A stretch of DNA of 64,000 nt, taken from contig NZ_JASCIR010000010.1 of assembly GCF_029968095.1 (NCBI RefSeq), positions 1 through 64,000 on the forward strand. The letters run 5' to 3'. This document shows, one piece after another, positions 19,120 through 27,242 of the stretch. The stretch's first letter is position 1, and the number at the start of each line of letters is the position of its first letter. Both the position numbers and the translations under genes were made by a program. The notes below the pieces were generated by a model. The model worked only from the letters and a program-made list of their open reading frames with translations. It had not been told where the DNA came from and did no database searches. The stretch comes from Streptomyces solicavernae (GTDB taxonomy: Bacteria > Actinomycetota > Actinomycetes > Streptomycetales > Streptomycetaceae).

Positions 19120-20058
19120 GTGAGACGCAGCCTTCGAATACCCCACAGGGCCATGAGTGCCGTCGCAGCGACCGGTGCCCTCGTCGCCGGAATGCTGCTG
19201 CAGACCGGCTCCGCCTCCGCCTCCGCAGCCCCCTCGGCGGAGGACTTCTGGACGGCCGAGCGGATGCGGGCCGCCGAGCCGCTCGACCTGCTGCCCGTGA
19301 GCCCCGGCGACCTGAGCAAGGTCAAGGAAGGGGTCGAGAAGCTGGTCCCGCCGACCGGGCTGCCCGGCGCCGAGGCCTTCCCCGAGCAGGGCGGTCCGTG
19401 GACCGGCGGAGGCAAGGTCACCAGCACCGCGGGCCGAGTCTTCTTCACGTACCAAGGCCGCCAGGCCTCCTGCTCCGGCAACGCCGTGACCAGCGCGAAC
19501 AAGTCCACGGTCCTCACCGCAGGGCACTGCGTGAAGATGGACGGCGCCTGGCACACCAACTGGGTCTTCGTCCCCGGCTACAACGACGGCCAGGCGCCGC
19601 ACGGCAAGTGGACGGCAGCCAAGACCCTGTCCACGCCGCAGTGGACCGCGAGCGAGGACATCAACTACGACGTCGGCGCGGCGGTCGTGAACCCGCTCGA
19701 CGGCAAGAAGCTCACCGATGTCGTCGGCGCCCAGGGCGTGGCCTTCAACTCCGGCTACAACAAGAAGATGTACGCCTTCGGCTGGCCGGCCGCAGATCCG
19801 TACGACGGCTCCGAGCTGATCCACTGCAGCGGAAACTCCATCAGGGACTTCCTGCTGTCCAACGACCACGGTCTGTCCTGCGACATGACCGGCGGGTCCA
19901 GCGGCGGCCCCTGGTTCCAGGACTTCGACGAATCCACCGGAACCGGCCTGCAGGCCTCGGTGAACAGCTTCGGCTACAACTTCCTGCCGGGCTATATGTT
20001 CGGCCCCTACTTCGGGGAGGACGCGAAGAACCTGTACGAGAAGGCGCAGGCGAGCTGA
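19120..20058 (+). CDS. Secreted V8/trypsin-like serine protease
   Basis: 312 residues with a signal peptide (Arg-rich start, hydrophobic stretch about 15-34, Ala-Ser-Ala cleavage region). The mature chymotrypsin-fold enzyme carries the triad His136 (VLTAGHC), Asp184 (DINYDVGAAVV) and Ser261 (MTGGSSGGPWF). Cys119/Cys137 flank the His strand and Cys236/Cys254 precede the Ser loop, plausible disulphides. This layout resembles V8-like endopeptidases. The GTG start follows GAAGGAGAACGCAGC. A strong hairpin follows, so it is monocistronic. Substrate specificity cannot be read here. Confidence 0.88.
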   Translation: MRRSLRIPHRAMSAVAATGALVAGMLLQTGSASASAAPSAEDFWTAERMRAAEPLDLLPVSPGDLSKVKEGVEKLVPPTGLPGAEAFPEQGGPWTGGGKVTSTAGRVFFTYQGRQASCSGNAVTSANKSTVLTAGHCVKMDGAWHTNWVFVPGYNDGQAPHGKWTAAKTLSTPQWTASEDINYDVGAAVVNPLDGKKLTDVVGAQGVAFNSGYNKKMYAFGWPAADPYDGSELIHCSGNSIRDFLLSNDHGLSCDMTGGSSGGPWFQDFDESTGTGLQASVNSFGYNFLPGYMFGPYFGEDAKNLYEKAQAS

Positions 20059-20085
20059 GCCCACGCCTTTGACCACACCCGCAAC

Positions 20086-20116
20086 ACGGCCCCGCACCCG
20101 CCCGGTGCGGGGCCGT
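20086..20116 (+). terminator. Terminator of the serine protease gene
   Basis: Perfect 13-bp stem ACGGCCCCGCACC / GGTGCGGGGCCGT with a 5-nt CGCCC loop, starting 27 bp after the stop codon. Confidence 0.85.
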
Positions 20117-20182
20117 CGCCACGAACGGGTGATGCCTGTGGGGGGCGGGAACTGCCTTGCTGTGCCTGCCCGTTGAGCCGGT

Positions 20183-20902
20183 ATGAGCGAAGTGAAGCGC
20201 GAGGGGTATTCGGGTACGGGACCGGGGGCGATCACGCCGGACGGCTGCGCGGTCGAGCTGTACGCGCGACTCAAGGCCAGTGCGGAGCCGGATGTGATCG
20301 AGGGCGCCGTGCCGCCGGGCGCCCGCCTGCTCGAACTGGGCTGCGGCGCCGGGCGGATGACGCGCCCGCTGACCGAGCGCGGCTTCACGGTGACCGCGGT
20401 CGACGAGTCGGCGGAGATGCTGGCGCATGTGGAGGGCCTGCCGGGCGTGGCCCGTGCGGTGCGCAGCCCCATCGAGGCGCTGGACGGGGGAGCGCTCGGG
20501 CAGCGGTTCGACGTCGTGCTGCTCGCCTCCTTCCTCGTGCACGCCGCCGACCCCGAGGTGAGAGACGGAATACTCCGCGCCTGCCGCAGCCATGTGACCG
20601 ACGACGGCTGCGTCCTGATCCAGCGCGAGGGCGCCGACTACCACACGAACCTGCCGAGAGAACGCTTCGACCCCGCCGGGTACACGGTCCGCTTTGTGTC
20701 GTCCACGCCGCTCGGGGACGGGGTCAACTCCGTGCACGCGCAGTACATATGGCCGGATGCCACCTGGACGCAGACCTTCCGGGCACGGGTGCTGAGCCGC
20801 GAGGAGTTCGAGGCCCACCTGGCGGGCGCCGGGCTCGCCGTGGACCGGTACCTGACCGGCGACGGGACGTGGGTGCGGGCCCGCCCGCTCGCCGCGGCCT
20901 GA
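20183..20902 (+). CDS. Class I SAM-dependent methyltransferase
   Basis: 239 residues, a single Rossmann methyltransferase domain. Motif I is LLELGCGAGRMTRPLTERG (about 50), then VTAVDESAEMLAHV, an ASFLVHAADPEV motif and a DDGCVLIQREG strand. The C-terminal half (about 150-239) is the variable substrate-binding part. It is free-standing between the protease terminator and the convergent S4 gene, so context does not reveal the substrate. Confidence 0.85.
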   Translation: MSEVKREGYSGTGPGAITPDGCAVELYARLKASAEPDVIEGAVPPGARLLELGCGAGRMTRPLTERGFTVTAVDESAEMLAHVEGLPGVARAVRSPIEALDGGALGQRFDVVLLASFLVHAADPEVRDGILRACRSHVTDDGCVLIQREGADYHTNLPRERFDPAGYTVRFVSSTPLGDGVNSVHAQYIWPDATWTQTFRARVLSREEFEAHLAGAGLAVDRYLTGDGTWVRARPLAAA

Positions 20903-20984
20903 CGTGGGGCAGGGGGTGGTCGTGCGGGCGGTGTCGGACGGGGCGGAGACGGGTTCCAGGGCTGCTCGCCGGACGGGGTGGGGG

Positions 20985-21425
20985 CTACTCGCCGGACGGA
21001 GGCTGCCCGAAGCCCCGCAACCGCTCCATCTCCCGTCGGTCCCGCTTCGTCGGGCGGCCCGCGCCGCGGTCGCGTACGCCTGCGGGGGCCGTCGCCTCGC
21101 GGGGCGGGGGCGGAGGGCTGTTGTCCACGTAGCACTCCACCGCGACCGGGGCGCCGACGCGCTTGCGGATGACGCGCTTCACCACGACCACCCGGTCCCG
21201 GCCCGCGTACCGCAGCCGCACCTCGTCGCCCGCCTTCACCGCGTGCGCGGGCTTGACCCGGTCGCCGTTGACGCGGACGTGGCCGGCGCGGCAGGCGGTG
21301 GCCGCCGCCGAGCGGGTCTTGATCAGGCGTACCGACCAGATCCAGCTGTCGACGCGGACGCTGCCGCCCTCCTGCGGCTGCGTCGCCGGGCGCTGCGGGT
21401 CGGGCCGGTCGGGCTGCGAAGTCAT
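20985..21425 (-). CDS. S4-domain RNA-binding protein (Hsp15-like)
   Basis: 146 residues. The S4 domain (about 23-85) shows SVRVDSWIWSVRLIKTRSAAATACRAGHVRVNGDRVKPAHAVK in segments, the pattern of Hsp15/YrfH proteins that bind stalled 50S-peptidyl-tRNA in E. coli. The C-terminus is basic (GRPTKRDRREMERLRGF). The upstream frame is open, but the ATG at 21425 has TACAGT 6 nt before it, so a leaderless start is likely. It is divergent from the SDR gene with 121 bp between. Confidence 0.85.
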   Translation of the reverse strand: MTSQPDRPDPQRPATQPQEGGSVRVDSWIWSVRLIKTRSAAATACRAGHVRVNGDRVKPAHAVKAGDEVRLRYAGRDRVVVVKRVIRKRVGAPVAVECYVDNSPPPPPREATAPAGVRDRGAGRPTKRDRREMERLRGFGQPPSGE

Positions 21426-21546
21426 GCCCGCACTGTAGTGCTCGCCAGGGTGCCTACGCCGCCGAGATTCCGGGCCGCCGGTACGCCGAGATTTCGGAGT
21501 CGCCGTACGCCGAGATTTCCGGGCTGCCGGTACGTACCGTGGGGAC

Positions 21547-22260
21547 ATGCCGGACGCGCACGCGCACACCTCCACCGCCCCCGTCGCCCTGGTCACCGGC
21601 GGCAATCGCGGCATCGGCCGCGAGGTCTGCCGACAGCTCGCGGGGCTCGACCACGTCGTGCTGCTCACCGCCCGCTCCGCCAAGGCGGCCGAGAAGGCGG
21701 CGGCCGAACTCGGGCCGTCCGTCGTGCCCCTGAAGCTCGACGTGACCGCCGAGGACGACCGGCAGCGGGTCGCCCGTGAGGTCGGGGAGCGCTTCGGGCG
21801 GCTCGACGTCCTGGTCAACAACGCGGCCATCGCGTACGACACCTGGCAGCGTGCCGTCAGCGCCGATCTGGACGTGGTGAGGGAGGCCGCCGAGACCAAT
21901 CTGTACGGGCCGTGGCGGCTGACGCAGACGCTGCTTCCGCTGCTGCGGGCCAGTCGGGGCGGGCGGGTGGTGAACGTGTCGAGCGGGGCGGCGTCGCTGG
22001 CCGACATGGGCGCGGGCACCCCCGCGTACGCGACCACCAAGGTCGCCCTGAACGCCCTCACGCGGATGCTCGCCGCCGAGCTGCGGGCGGACGGCATCCT
22101 GGTCAACTCGGTCTGCCCGGGCTGGGTGGACACGGACATGGGCGGTCCCGGCGGGCGGCCCGTCGCGGACGGCGCGGCCGGGATTGTCTGGGCCGCGACC
22201 CTGCCCGGCGGCGGCCCGACCGGCGGGTTCTTCCGCGACGGGGTGCGGGTGGAGTGGTGA
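21547..22260 (+). CDS. Short-chain dehydrogenase/reductase
   Basis: 237-residue classical SDR. NAD(P) motif VTGGNRGIGRE (about 17), VLVNNAAIAYD, catalytic Ser in VNVSSGAAS and Tyr-x-x-x-Lys in AYATTK, then VCPGWVDTDM. The lack of an acidic residue after the second strand (TARSAK) suggests NADP. TACCGT lies 6 nt before the ATG, consistent with a leaderless mRNA. Its stop overlaps the start of the uracil-DNA glycosylase gene (GTGA), so the two are translationally coupled. The substrate is unknown. Confidence 0.9.
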   Translation: MPDAHAHTSTAPVALVTGGNRGIGREVCRQLAGLDHVVLLTARSAKAAEKAAAELGPSVVPLKLDVTAEDDRQRVAREVGERFGRLDVLVNNAAIAYDTWQRAVSADLDVVREAAETNLYGPWRLTQTLLPLLRASRGGRVVNVSSGAASLADMGAGTPAYATTKVALNALTRMLAAELRADGILVNSVCPGWVDTDMGGPGGRPVADGAAGIVWAATLPGGGPTGGFFRDGVRVEW

Positions 22261-23252
22261 GCGACCCACCGGCGAAGGGCCGACCGGCGAAGGGCCCACC
22301 GGCGTACGGCGCCCCGGCGCAGGGGCCATCGGGGCACGGCGCACCGGCGTACGGCTCATCGGGACCCCGCCCACCGGCGAACGCCCCACCGGCGAACGCC
22401 CCACCGCCGCACGCCCCGTCGGGACCCCGCCCACCGGCGAACGCCCCACCGCCGCACGCCCCGTCGGGACCCCGCCCACCGGCGAACGCCCCACCGGCGC
22501 CCGCCCCACCCACGTACGGCCCGGCAGGGCCCTTCGGGGCGTACGGGGACCTGGCCTCGCTCGACCGCGCGATCGTCGGTTGCCGTCGCTGCCCCCGCCT
22601 CGTCGCCTGGCGTGAGGAGGTCGCCCGTACGAAAAGGGCCGCGTTCACCGACGAGACGTACTGGGGCCGGCCGGTGCCCGGGTTCGGGCCGGCGGACGCC
22701 GCCCTGCTGATCGTCGGCCTCGCGCCCGCCGCGCACGGCGGCAACCGCACCGGGCGGATGTTCACCGGCGACCGCTCCGGCGACGTGCTCTACCAGGCCC
22801 TGTACGACATCGGCCTCGCCTCGCAGCCGGCCGCGACCGGCGTCGACGACGGGCTGACCCTGCACGGCGTGCGGGTCACCGCGCCCGTGCACTGCGCCCC
22901 GCCCGCCAACCGGCCGACCCCGCAGGAGCGGGACGACTGCCGCCCGTGGCTGGTGGACGAGGTGCGGCTGCTCGCGCCCACGCTGCGCGCGGCGGTCCTG
23001 CTGGGCGCCTTCGGCTGGCAGGCGGCGCTGCCCGCGTTCGCCGAGGCCGGGTGGGAGGTGCCCCGGCCGCGGCCCGCCTTCGCGCACGGCGCGCGTACGA
23101 CCCTGCGGGGCGCGCCCGGCGACCTTGACCTGTTCGGCTGCTTCCACGTCAGCCGGCGCAACACCTTCACCGGGCGGCTGACGCCCGCGATGCTCCGTGA
23201 GGTCCTCCGGGAGGCGGCGACGGCGGCCGGACTCCCCGTACGCCCGGAATGA
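22257..23252 (+). CDS. Family 5 (UdgB-type) uracil-DNA glycosylase with repeat N-terminus
   Basis: 331 residues. The catalytic domain (about 100-331) has motif 1 GLAPAAHGGNRTGRMFTGD and the iron-sulphur cysteines starting with CRRCPRLVAWR, ...VHCAPPANRPT and FGCFHVSRRN. These are features of the thermophile/actinobacterial family 5 enzymes that excise uracil and hypoxanthine. The first 95 residues are an unusual Pro/Ala-rich tandem repeat (GPRPPANAPPPHAPS-like) with no fold. The GTG start overlaps the SDR stop (GTGA). The repeat leader probably arose by slippage and may be dispensable; an alternative start after it was not found with a convincing RBS. Confidence 0.88.
   Translation: MSDPPAKGRPAKGPPAYGAPAQGPSGHGAPAYGSSGPRPPANAPPANAPPPHAPSGPRPPANAPPPHAPSGPRPPANAPPAPAPPTYGPAGPFGAYGDLASLDRAIVGCRRCPRLVAWREEVARTKRAAFTDETYWGRPVPGFGPADAALLIVGLAPAAHGGNRTGRMFTGDRSGDVLYQALYDIGLASQPAATGVDDGLTLHGVRVTAPVHCAPPANRPTPQERDDCRPWLVDEVRLLAPTLRAAVLLGAFGWQAALPAFAEAGWEVPRPRPAFAHGARTTLRGAPGDLDLFGCFHVSRRNTFTGRLTPAMLREVLREAATAAGLPVRPE
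22262..22515 (+). repeat. Tandem repeat array encoding the UDG leader
   Basis: A mosaic of short units built on CCACCGGCGAA and a higher-order 45-bp unit starting GGGACCCCGCCCACCGGCG (copies near 22361-22485). All units keep frame and yield Pro-Pro-Ala-Asn-Ala / Pro-His-Ala-Pro runs. Confidence 0.85.
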
Positions 23253-23350
23253 CCCGCAGTCGTAGCGAACGCCGCGCAGCAGTCCAGCTAGGCAAAAGCC
23301 GTATAACAGCCGGACTGCGCAAAACGTGCAGCGAGCCTAACTTGGGCGGG

Positions 23351-24568
23351 GTGACAGACACCGCTGACCGCCCGCGCGCCGCAGCCGCAGCTCACGCCGG
23401 TCCCGGCGCCGCCGCGTACCGCAATCTGATCGTGGCCACCGTCGGTTTCACCTTGACCTTCTGGGCCTGGAACCTGATCTCGCCGCTCGGTGGCGACTAC
23501 AAGGAGCGGCTGGGTCTGAGCTCCTTCCAGCAGTCGCTGCTCGTCGCCGTGCCCGTGCTCGTCGGCTCGATCGGCCGCATCCCGGTGGGCGCGCTCACCG
23601 ACCGCTACGGTGCCCGCCGGATGTTCCCGCTGGTCACGGCGGGCACCATCGTGCCGGTGCTGCTGCTGATCCCGGCGCGGGACTCCTACGCCGCGCTGAT
23701 CGGCGTCGGCTTTCTGCTCGGGCTCGGCGGCACGACGTTCGCGATCGGGGTGCCGCTGGTCAACTCCTGGTTCCCGCCCGCCAAACGGGGCTTCGCGATC
23801 GGCGTCTTCGGCATGGGCATGGGCGGCGTAGCGCTCTCCGGCTACTTCACGCCGCGCATCGCGCAGCACGGCGAGAACCTGCCGTTCCTGGTGGTGGCCG
23901 TGGCCCTCGCCGTGTTCGCGGTGGTGGGCGCGCTCCTGATCACCGACCGCCCCGACCGGCCGGTGCCCACCGCCTCGCTCTCCGCCCGCCTCGGCTCGGC
24001 CGGACGGCTGCGGGTGACCTGGGAACTGTCCGCGCTGTACGCGGTCGGCTTCGGCGGCGTCGTCGCGTTCGGCGTGTACCTGCCGACGTACCTGAAGACC
24101 TGGTACGAGCTGTCGCCCACCGACGCCGGCACCCGCGCGGCCGGGTTCGCCCTGGTCACCGTCGTGTTCCGGCCGGTCGGCGGCTGGCTCTCGGACCGCG
24201 TGCACCCGGCGCTGGTCACCGCCGGCTCGCTCGTCCTCGTCGCTCTGCTCGCGATCCTGCAGGCCTTCGACCCGTCGCTCCTGCCGATGGGCACGGTCTG
24301 CCTGCTCGGTATGGCCGCCGGGCTCGGCGCGGCGAGCGGCAGCGTGTTCGCGATGGTCGCGCAGGTCACGCCGCAGCCGCAGGTCGGCTCGGTCACCGGC
24401 ATCGTGGGCGCGGTCGGCGGCCTCGGCGGATTTGTCCCGCCGCTGGTCATGGGCGCGATCTACAGCGCCAAGGACTCGTACTCGATCGGCTTCATGCTGC
24501 TGTCCGACCTGGCGCTCGCGGGGTGCGTGTACGCGTACGGGCGGATGCGGTCGGTGCGGCCGGACTGA
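23351..24568 (+). CDS. NarK-type MFS transporter (nitrate/nitrite family)
   Basis: 405 residues with 12 predicted membrane helices. The signature of the nitrate/nitrite porter branch is present: GRIPVGALTDRYGARRMF in loop 2-3, and helix 5 with GFAIGVFGMGMGGVALSG and NSWFPPAKRG before it. It also has RPVGGWLSDRV in the second half. The GTG at 23351 (VTDTADRPRA) begins the conserved part; the open frame reaches 23249 without an RBS. No nitrate reductase genes are adjacent, so the true substrate (nitrate, nitrite or another anion) stays open. Confidence 0.85.
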   Translation: MTDTADRPRAAAAAHAGPGAAAYRNLIVATVGFTLTFWAWNLISPLGGDYKERLGLSSFQQSLLVAVPVLVGSIGRIPVGALTDRYGARRMFPLVTAGTIVPVLLLIPARDSYAALIGVGFLLGLGGTTFAIGVPLVNSWFPPAKRGFAIGVFGMGMGGVALSGYFTPRIAQHGENLPFLVVAVALAVFAVVGALLITDRPDRPVPTASLSARLGSAGRLRVTWELSALYAVGFGGVVAFGVYLPTYLKTWYELSPTDAGTRAAGFALVTVVFRPVGGWLSDRVHPALVTAGSLVLVALLAILQAFDPSLLPMGTVCLLGMAAGLGAASGSVFAMVAQVTPQPQVGSVTGIVGAVGGLGGFVPPLVMGAIYSAKDSYSIGFMLLSDLALAGCVYAYGRMRSVRPD

Positions 24569-24587
24569 GCCCCGGGCGCGGTGCCGG

Positions 24588-25058
24588 TCAGTCCTCGGGC
24601 ACGACCGCCGTCGCCGTGATCTCCACCAGCTGCCCCGGACAGCCGAGCGTACTCACGCCGATCAAGGTCGAGGAGTGCGGCCCCGAGGCGCCGGTGGCCA
24701 GGCCCGACTCCTCCACGACCTGCCACACCTCGGAGAGCGGACCGGGGCCGTCCGCGACCACGTACACATCGGTGTACGCGACGAGGGGGAGCTCGCTGCC
24801 GACCGCCTTCAGCTGCTCCTCCAGGTTGGCGATCACCTGCCGGGCCTGCGCGACATGGTCCCCCGGGCCGACCAGGACCCCCGCCGCGTCGAGCGGCATC
24901 GACCCGGCGAGGAACGCGAGCCGCGTGCCCGCCTCGACGACGGACGCGTGGGTGTAGCGGGGCGGGGCGAAGAGCGTGGGGACGACGGTGCGCCTGATCG
25001 CGGTTGCGGCCTCCTGGATGCCTGCCGACGTGCCTGCGGGGACTGCCGATCGGATCAT
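24588..25058 (-). CDS. RidA/YjgF-family protein
   Basis: 156 residues, a single chorismate-mutase-like Rid domain (YTHASVVEAGTRLAFLAGSMPLDAAG; QVIANLEEQLKAVGSELPLVAYTDVYVV; GQLVEITATAVVP). RidA proteins remove reactive enamines, using an Arg near the C-terminal strand. In that position this protein reads PHSSTLIGV, so the Arg seems absent and the classical deaminase activity may be lost. It is convergent with the NarK-type gene, 19 bp apart. Confidence 0.85.
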   Translation of the reverse strand: MIRSAVPAGTSAGIQEAATAIRRTVVPTLFAPPRYTHASVVEAGTRLAFLAGSMPLDAAGVLVGPGDHVAQARQVIANLEEQLKAVGSELPLVAYTDVYVVADGPGPLSEVWQVVEESGLATGASGPHSSTLIGVSTLGCPGQLVEITATAVVPED

Positions 25059-25216
25059 GTACGGGAGGGACTACCCCTCGCACCCGAATTTCGCCGGGAG
25101 CCCCGGCTCAGGCATGGAGGCTGAGCCAGGAGGGGCGTACGCGCGGGAAGATCGTGCTTACGGTCTGAGCCCCGGGCGGTCCGGCCGGGTGCCGTTGACG
25201 CGGATGCCGCCGATCG

Positions 25217-25276
25217 CCCTGCGGGCTCGTCCTCAAGCTCCGCAGGCTACCGCTGGGAGGTGCCCCCCAGACGGGC
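25217..25276. repeat. Streptomyces-type dispersed intergenic repeat (degenerate)
   Basis: The stretch around CTCGTCCTCAAGCTCCGCAG and GCTACCGCTGGGAGGTGCCC resembles a repeat I remember seeing many times between Streptomyces genes. It lies at the 3' side of the DUF4291 gene and may act as a terminator. A genome-wide copy count is needed. Confidence 0.4.
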
Positions 25277-25309
25277 TGGTGTTTCGCGTCGGTGTCGGCC
25301 GGCCGGATC

Positions 25310-25939
25310 TCACGCCCCCAGGTGTGCCAGCAGCCCCGGTGCGCCTTGGTACTCCCGCTCCTCCGGCAACAGCTCCCGTGCCGCGTCCAGTTGGCCTTCC
25401 CGTACGAGCGCGTGCACGGCGCGGGCGGTCCCGGTGACGTCGGTGACGGAGACGATCCACTCGTCCGCGTACCGCCGCGTCGCCTCCCCGGCCAGGCCCA
25501 GCTGGAGGGAGCGGTACGGCAGCGGCTGCAGGCGGAGGTCACGCTCGGGGTCCCACTGCACCCGCGCGGGCGCCGACCGCAGCTGGGCGCGCCAGGCGGC
25601 GTGGTCGGCGTGCAGATCCCGGTCGTAGTGCGAGAGGCAGGCGTTGCGCAGGGCCCACTCGAAGCCCCTGCGTGTGATCTCCACGGCGAGCACGGTCTGC
25701 TGGCCGTCCTTGGTGGCCCAGCCGCAGCGGTACATCATCCACAGGAACGACGGCTTGACCCAGGTCATCCGGCCCCGCTTCCACCCGGCGGGGAAGCGGC
25801 CGTCGCGGGCGGCGGGGACACCGATCGCGGGGGAGTAGGCCTGGTAGACGGTGATGGTGTCGGCGGTGTGGCGGGCGCGGACGCGGTGGGCGGAGGGTGC
25901 AGCGATCCTCGTCGTCGCTTTCTGGTCATGCTGACTCAT
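25310..25939 (-). CDS. DUF4291 protein
   Basis: 209 residues with the full DUF4291 pattern: RVRARHTADTITVYQAYSPAI, then RMTWVKPSFLWMMYRCGWATK, VLAVEITRRGFEWALRN and VQWDPERDLRLQPLPYRSLQLGL. The biochemical role of the family is unknown; some members lie near ADP-ribosylation-like genes, but nothing here confirms that. ATG 25939 is chosen because the upstream open frame is repeat-derived and not protein-like. Confidence 0.85.
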   Translation of the reverse strand: MSQHDQKATTRIAAPSAHRVRARHTADTITVYQAYSPAIGVPAARDGRFPAGWKRGRMTWVKPSFLWMMYRCGWATKDGQQTVLAVEITRRGFEWALRNACLSHYDRDLHADHAAWRAQLRSAPARVQWDPERDLRLQPLPYRSLQLGLAGEATRRYADEWIVSVTDVTGTARAVHALVREGQLDAARELLPEEREYQGAPGLLAHLGA

Positions 25940-25989
25940 GAGAGCAGTGTGCAGGGCGAACTGCTTTGGACACCACGGATTTTCCGCCC

Positions 25990-26062
25990 GCGTGAGGCGT
26001 AAGGCGCGAGGCGCGAGGCGCGAGGCGTAAGGCGTAAGGCCTGAGGCGTGCGGCGCGAGGCG
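25990..26062. repeat. GC-rich 7-8-bp tandem repeat
   Basis: About nine copies of an AGGCGTA / AGGCGCG / AGGCGTG-type unit immediately upstream of the DUF4291 start region. A related but different array is found at 46371-46560. Confidence 0.75.
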
Positions 26063-26063
26063 G

Positions 26064-26096
26064 GGGCGGGCCGGGGAGACCTCCCCCGGCCCGCCC
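26064..26096 (-). terminator. Terminator of the secreted peptidase gene
   Basis: Perfect 13-bp stem GGGCGGGCCGGGG / CCCCGGCCCGCCC with a 7-nt loop, 20 bp beyond the stop codon of the minus-strand peptidase. Confidence 0.75.
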
Positions 26097-26116
26097 TCAC
26101 GCACGGGTGCCCGGGC

Positions 26117-27097
26117 CTACTTGCCCGCGCCGGGCTTCGGCAGTCCGCAGCCCTCCGCTGTCAGGTCGATCTTGCTGCCCGCGCCCACGCACGGCACCAT
26201 CTGGTACGTCTGCTGTGCGTAGTTGATGCCCTTGCGGACCGTGACCTCGCCGTTCTCGTCGACCTCGCACGGGTTGTTGACCGTGCACTCCTCGCCGCTC
26301 TCGTTGCCCGTGTTGTTCACGGCGACCACCTTGCCGGTGGCGTCGTCCACGACCGGGGAGCCCGAGGTGCCGCCTATCGTCTTGCAGGCGGGGGTGTAGC
26401 GGACCGAGTCCTTCCAGGTCCAGTCGCCCTCCTTGAGGGTGGGCACGAACCCGTCGATGTCGCAGCTGTACGTCCTCTTCCAGTACCCGGAGACGACCGT
26501 GATCGCGGTGCCCGCCTTCGGGTGCTCCGCGTTCAGCTCCAGGGCCTTGATCCCGTACTCGCTCTCGATCTCCTCGTACGTGGAGGTGAGTTCGTACAGC
26601 GACAGGTCCGTGTCGGTCATCGTGCCGTAGGCCAGCTTGCTCGCCTTCAGCGTGCCGACCTCGCCGCCCGAGGCGTCGAGCAGGTCGAAGGTGCGGCTCG
26701 ACGGCTGGTCCACGAGGACCTCGCCGGGGCCGGGCATCCCGCCCTCCAGACAGTGCCCGTTGGACATCACCAGGGCCGGGTCGCCGGGCTCGGCGTCGGG
26801 GGTGCGGACGACCGAGCCGGAACAGTTGCTCAGCGCCACCGTGCCGGCGAAGTCCACGGCCTTCGGCCGCTTCTTCGCCTTGCCGAGTGCCTGGCCGAGC
26901 GCCTGGTCGATCACCTGGTCGACTTCCGAGCCGAGCGCCTTGCCGAACGTGCTGCTGCCGAGCGCCTTGCCGAACGTGCTGCTGCCGGCCGCCTTGCCGG
27001 GCGTGGCGGCCGCGCCGTCCTGGGCCACGGCGGGCGCGGCGCCCGCCCCGGCCAGCAGGAGCGCTGCCGCGAACGCGCCGACGAGAGGTTTCTTCAT
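26117..27097 (-). CDS. Secreted trypsin-like serine peptidase
   Basis: 326 residues. Signal peptide MKKPLVGAFAAALLLAGAGA with an AVAQD cleavage region. Residues about 33-75 hold a repeated GKALGSSTF motif, encoded by duplicated DNA. The protease domain has His115 (VMSNGHC), Asp164 (TDTDLSLYEL) and Ser247 (GGTSGSPVV), with cysteines at 92/116 placed for a disulphide beside the His. ATG 27097 follows GGAGGGGACC. An in-frame ATG at 27154 would spoil the signal peptide. Convergent or coupled partners are absent; it has its own terminator. Confidence 0.85.
   Translation of the reverse strand: MKKPLVGAFAAALLLAGAGAAPAVAQDGAAATPGKAAGSSTFGKALGSSTFGKALGSEVDQVIDQALGQALGKAKKRPKAVDFAGTVALSNCSGSVVRTPDAEPGDPALVMSNGHCLEGGMPGPGEVLVDQPSSRTFDLLDASGGEVGTLKASKLAYGTMTDTDLSLYELTSTYEEIESEYGIKALELNAEHPKAGTAITVVSGYWKRTYSCDIDGFVPTLKEGDWTWKDSVRYTPACKTIGGTSGSPVVDDATGKVVAVNNTGNESGEECTVNNPCEVDENGEVTVRKGINYAQQTYQMVPCVGAGSKIDLTAEGCGLPKPGAGK
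26932..26985 (-). repeat. 27-bp in-frame duplication in the peptidase gene
   Basis: Two identical 27-bp units, followed by a third diverged copy, encode Gly-Lys-Ala-Leu-Gly-Ser-Ser-Thr-Phe repeats in the propeptide-like region. Confidence 0.85.
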
Positions 27098-27242
27098 GTG
27101 GGGGTCCCCTCCGTCGCCGAGAGCCTTGGTGCCCTCGGCTTTTGTCATGCGCATTCTTATGGGGTGAGCGCTCTGCGGACAACAGTGCGCGCCTGCCGGA
27201 CAGTTGGTTGACTCGTACCGGCTTCCGGGTCAGAGTCACGCG

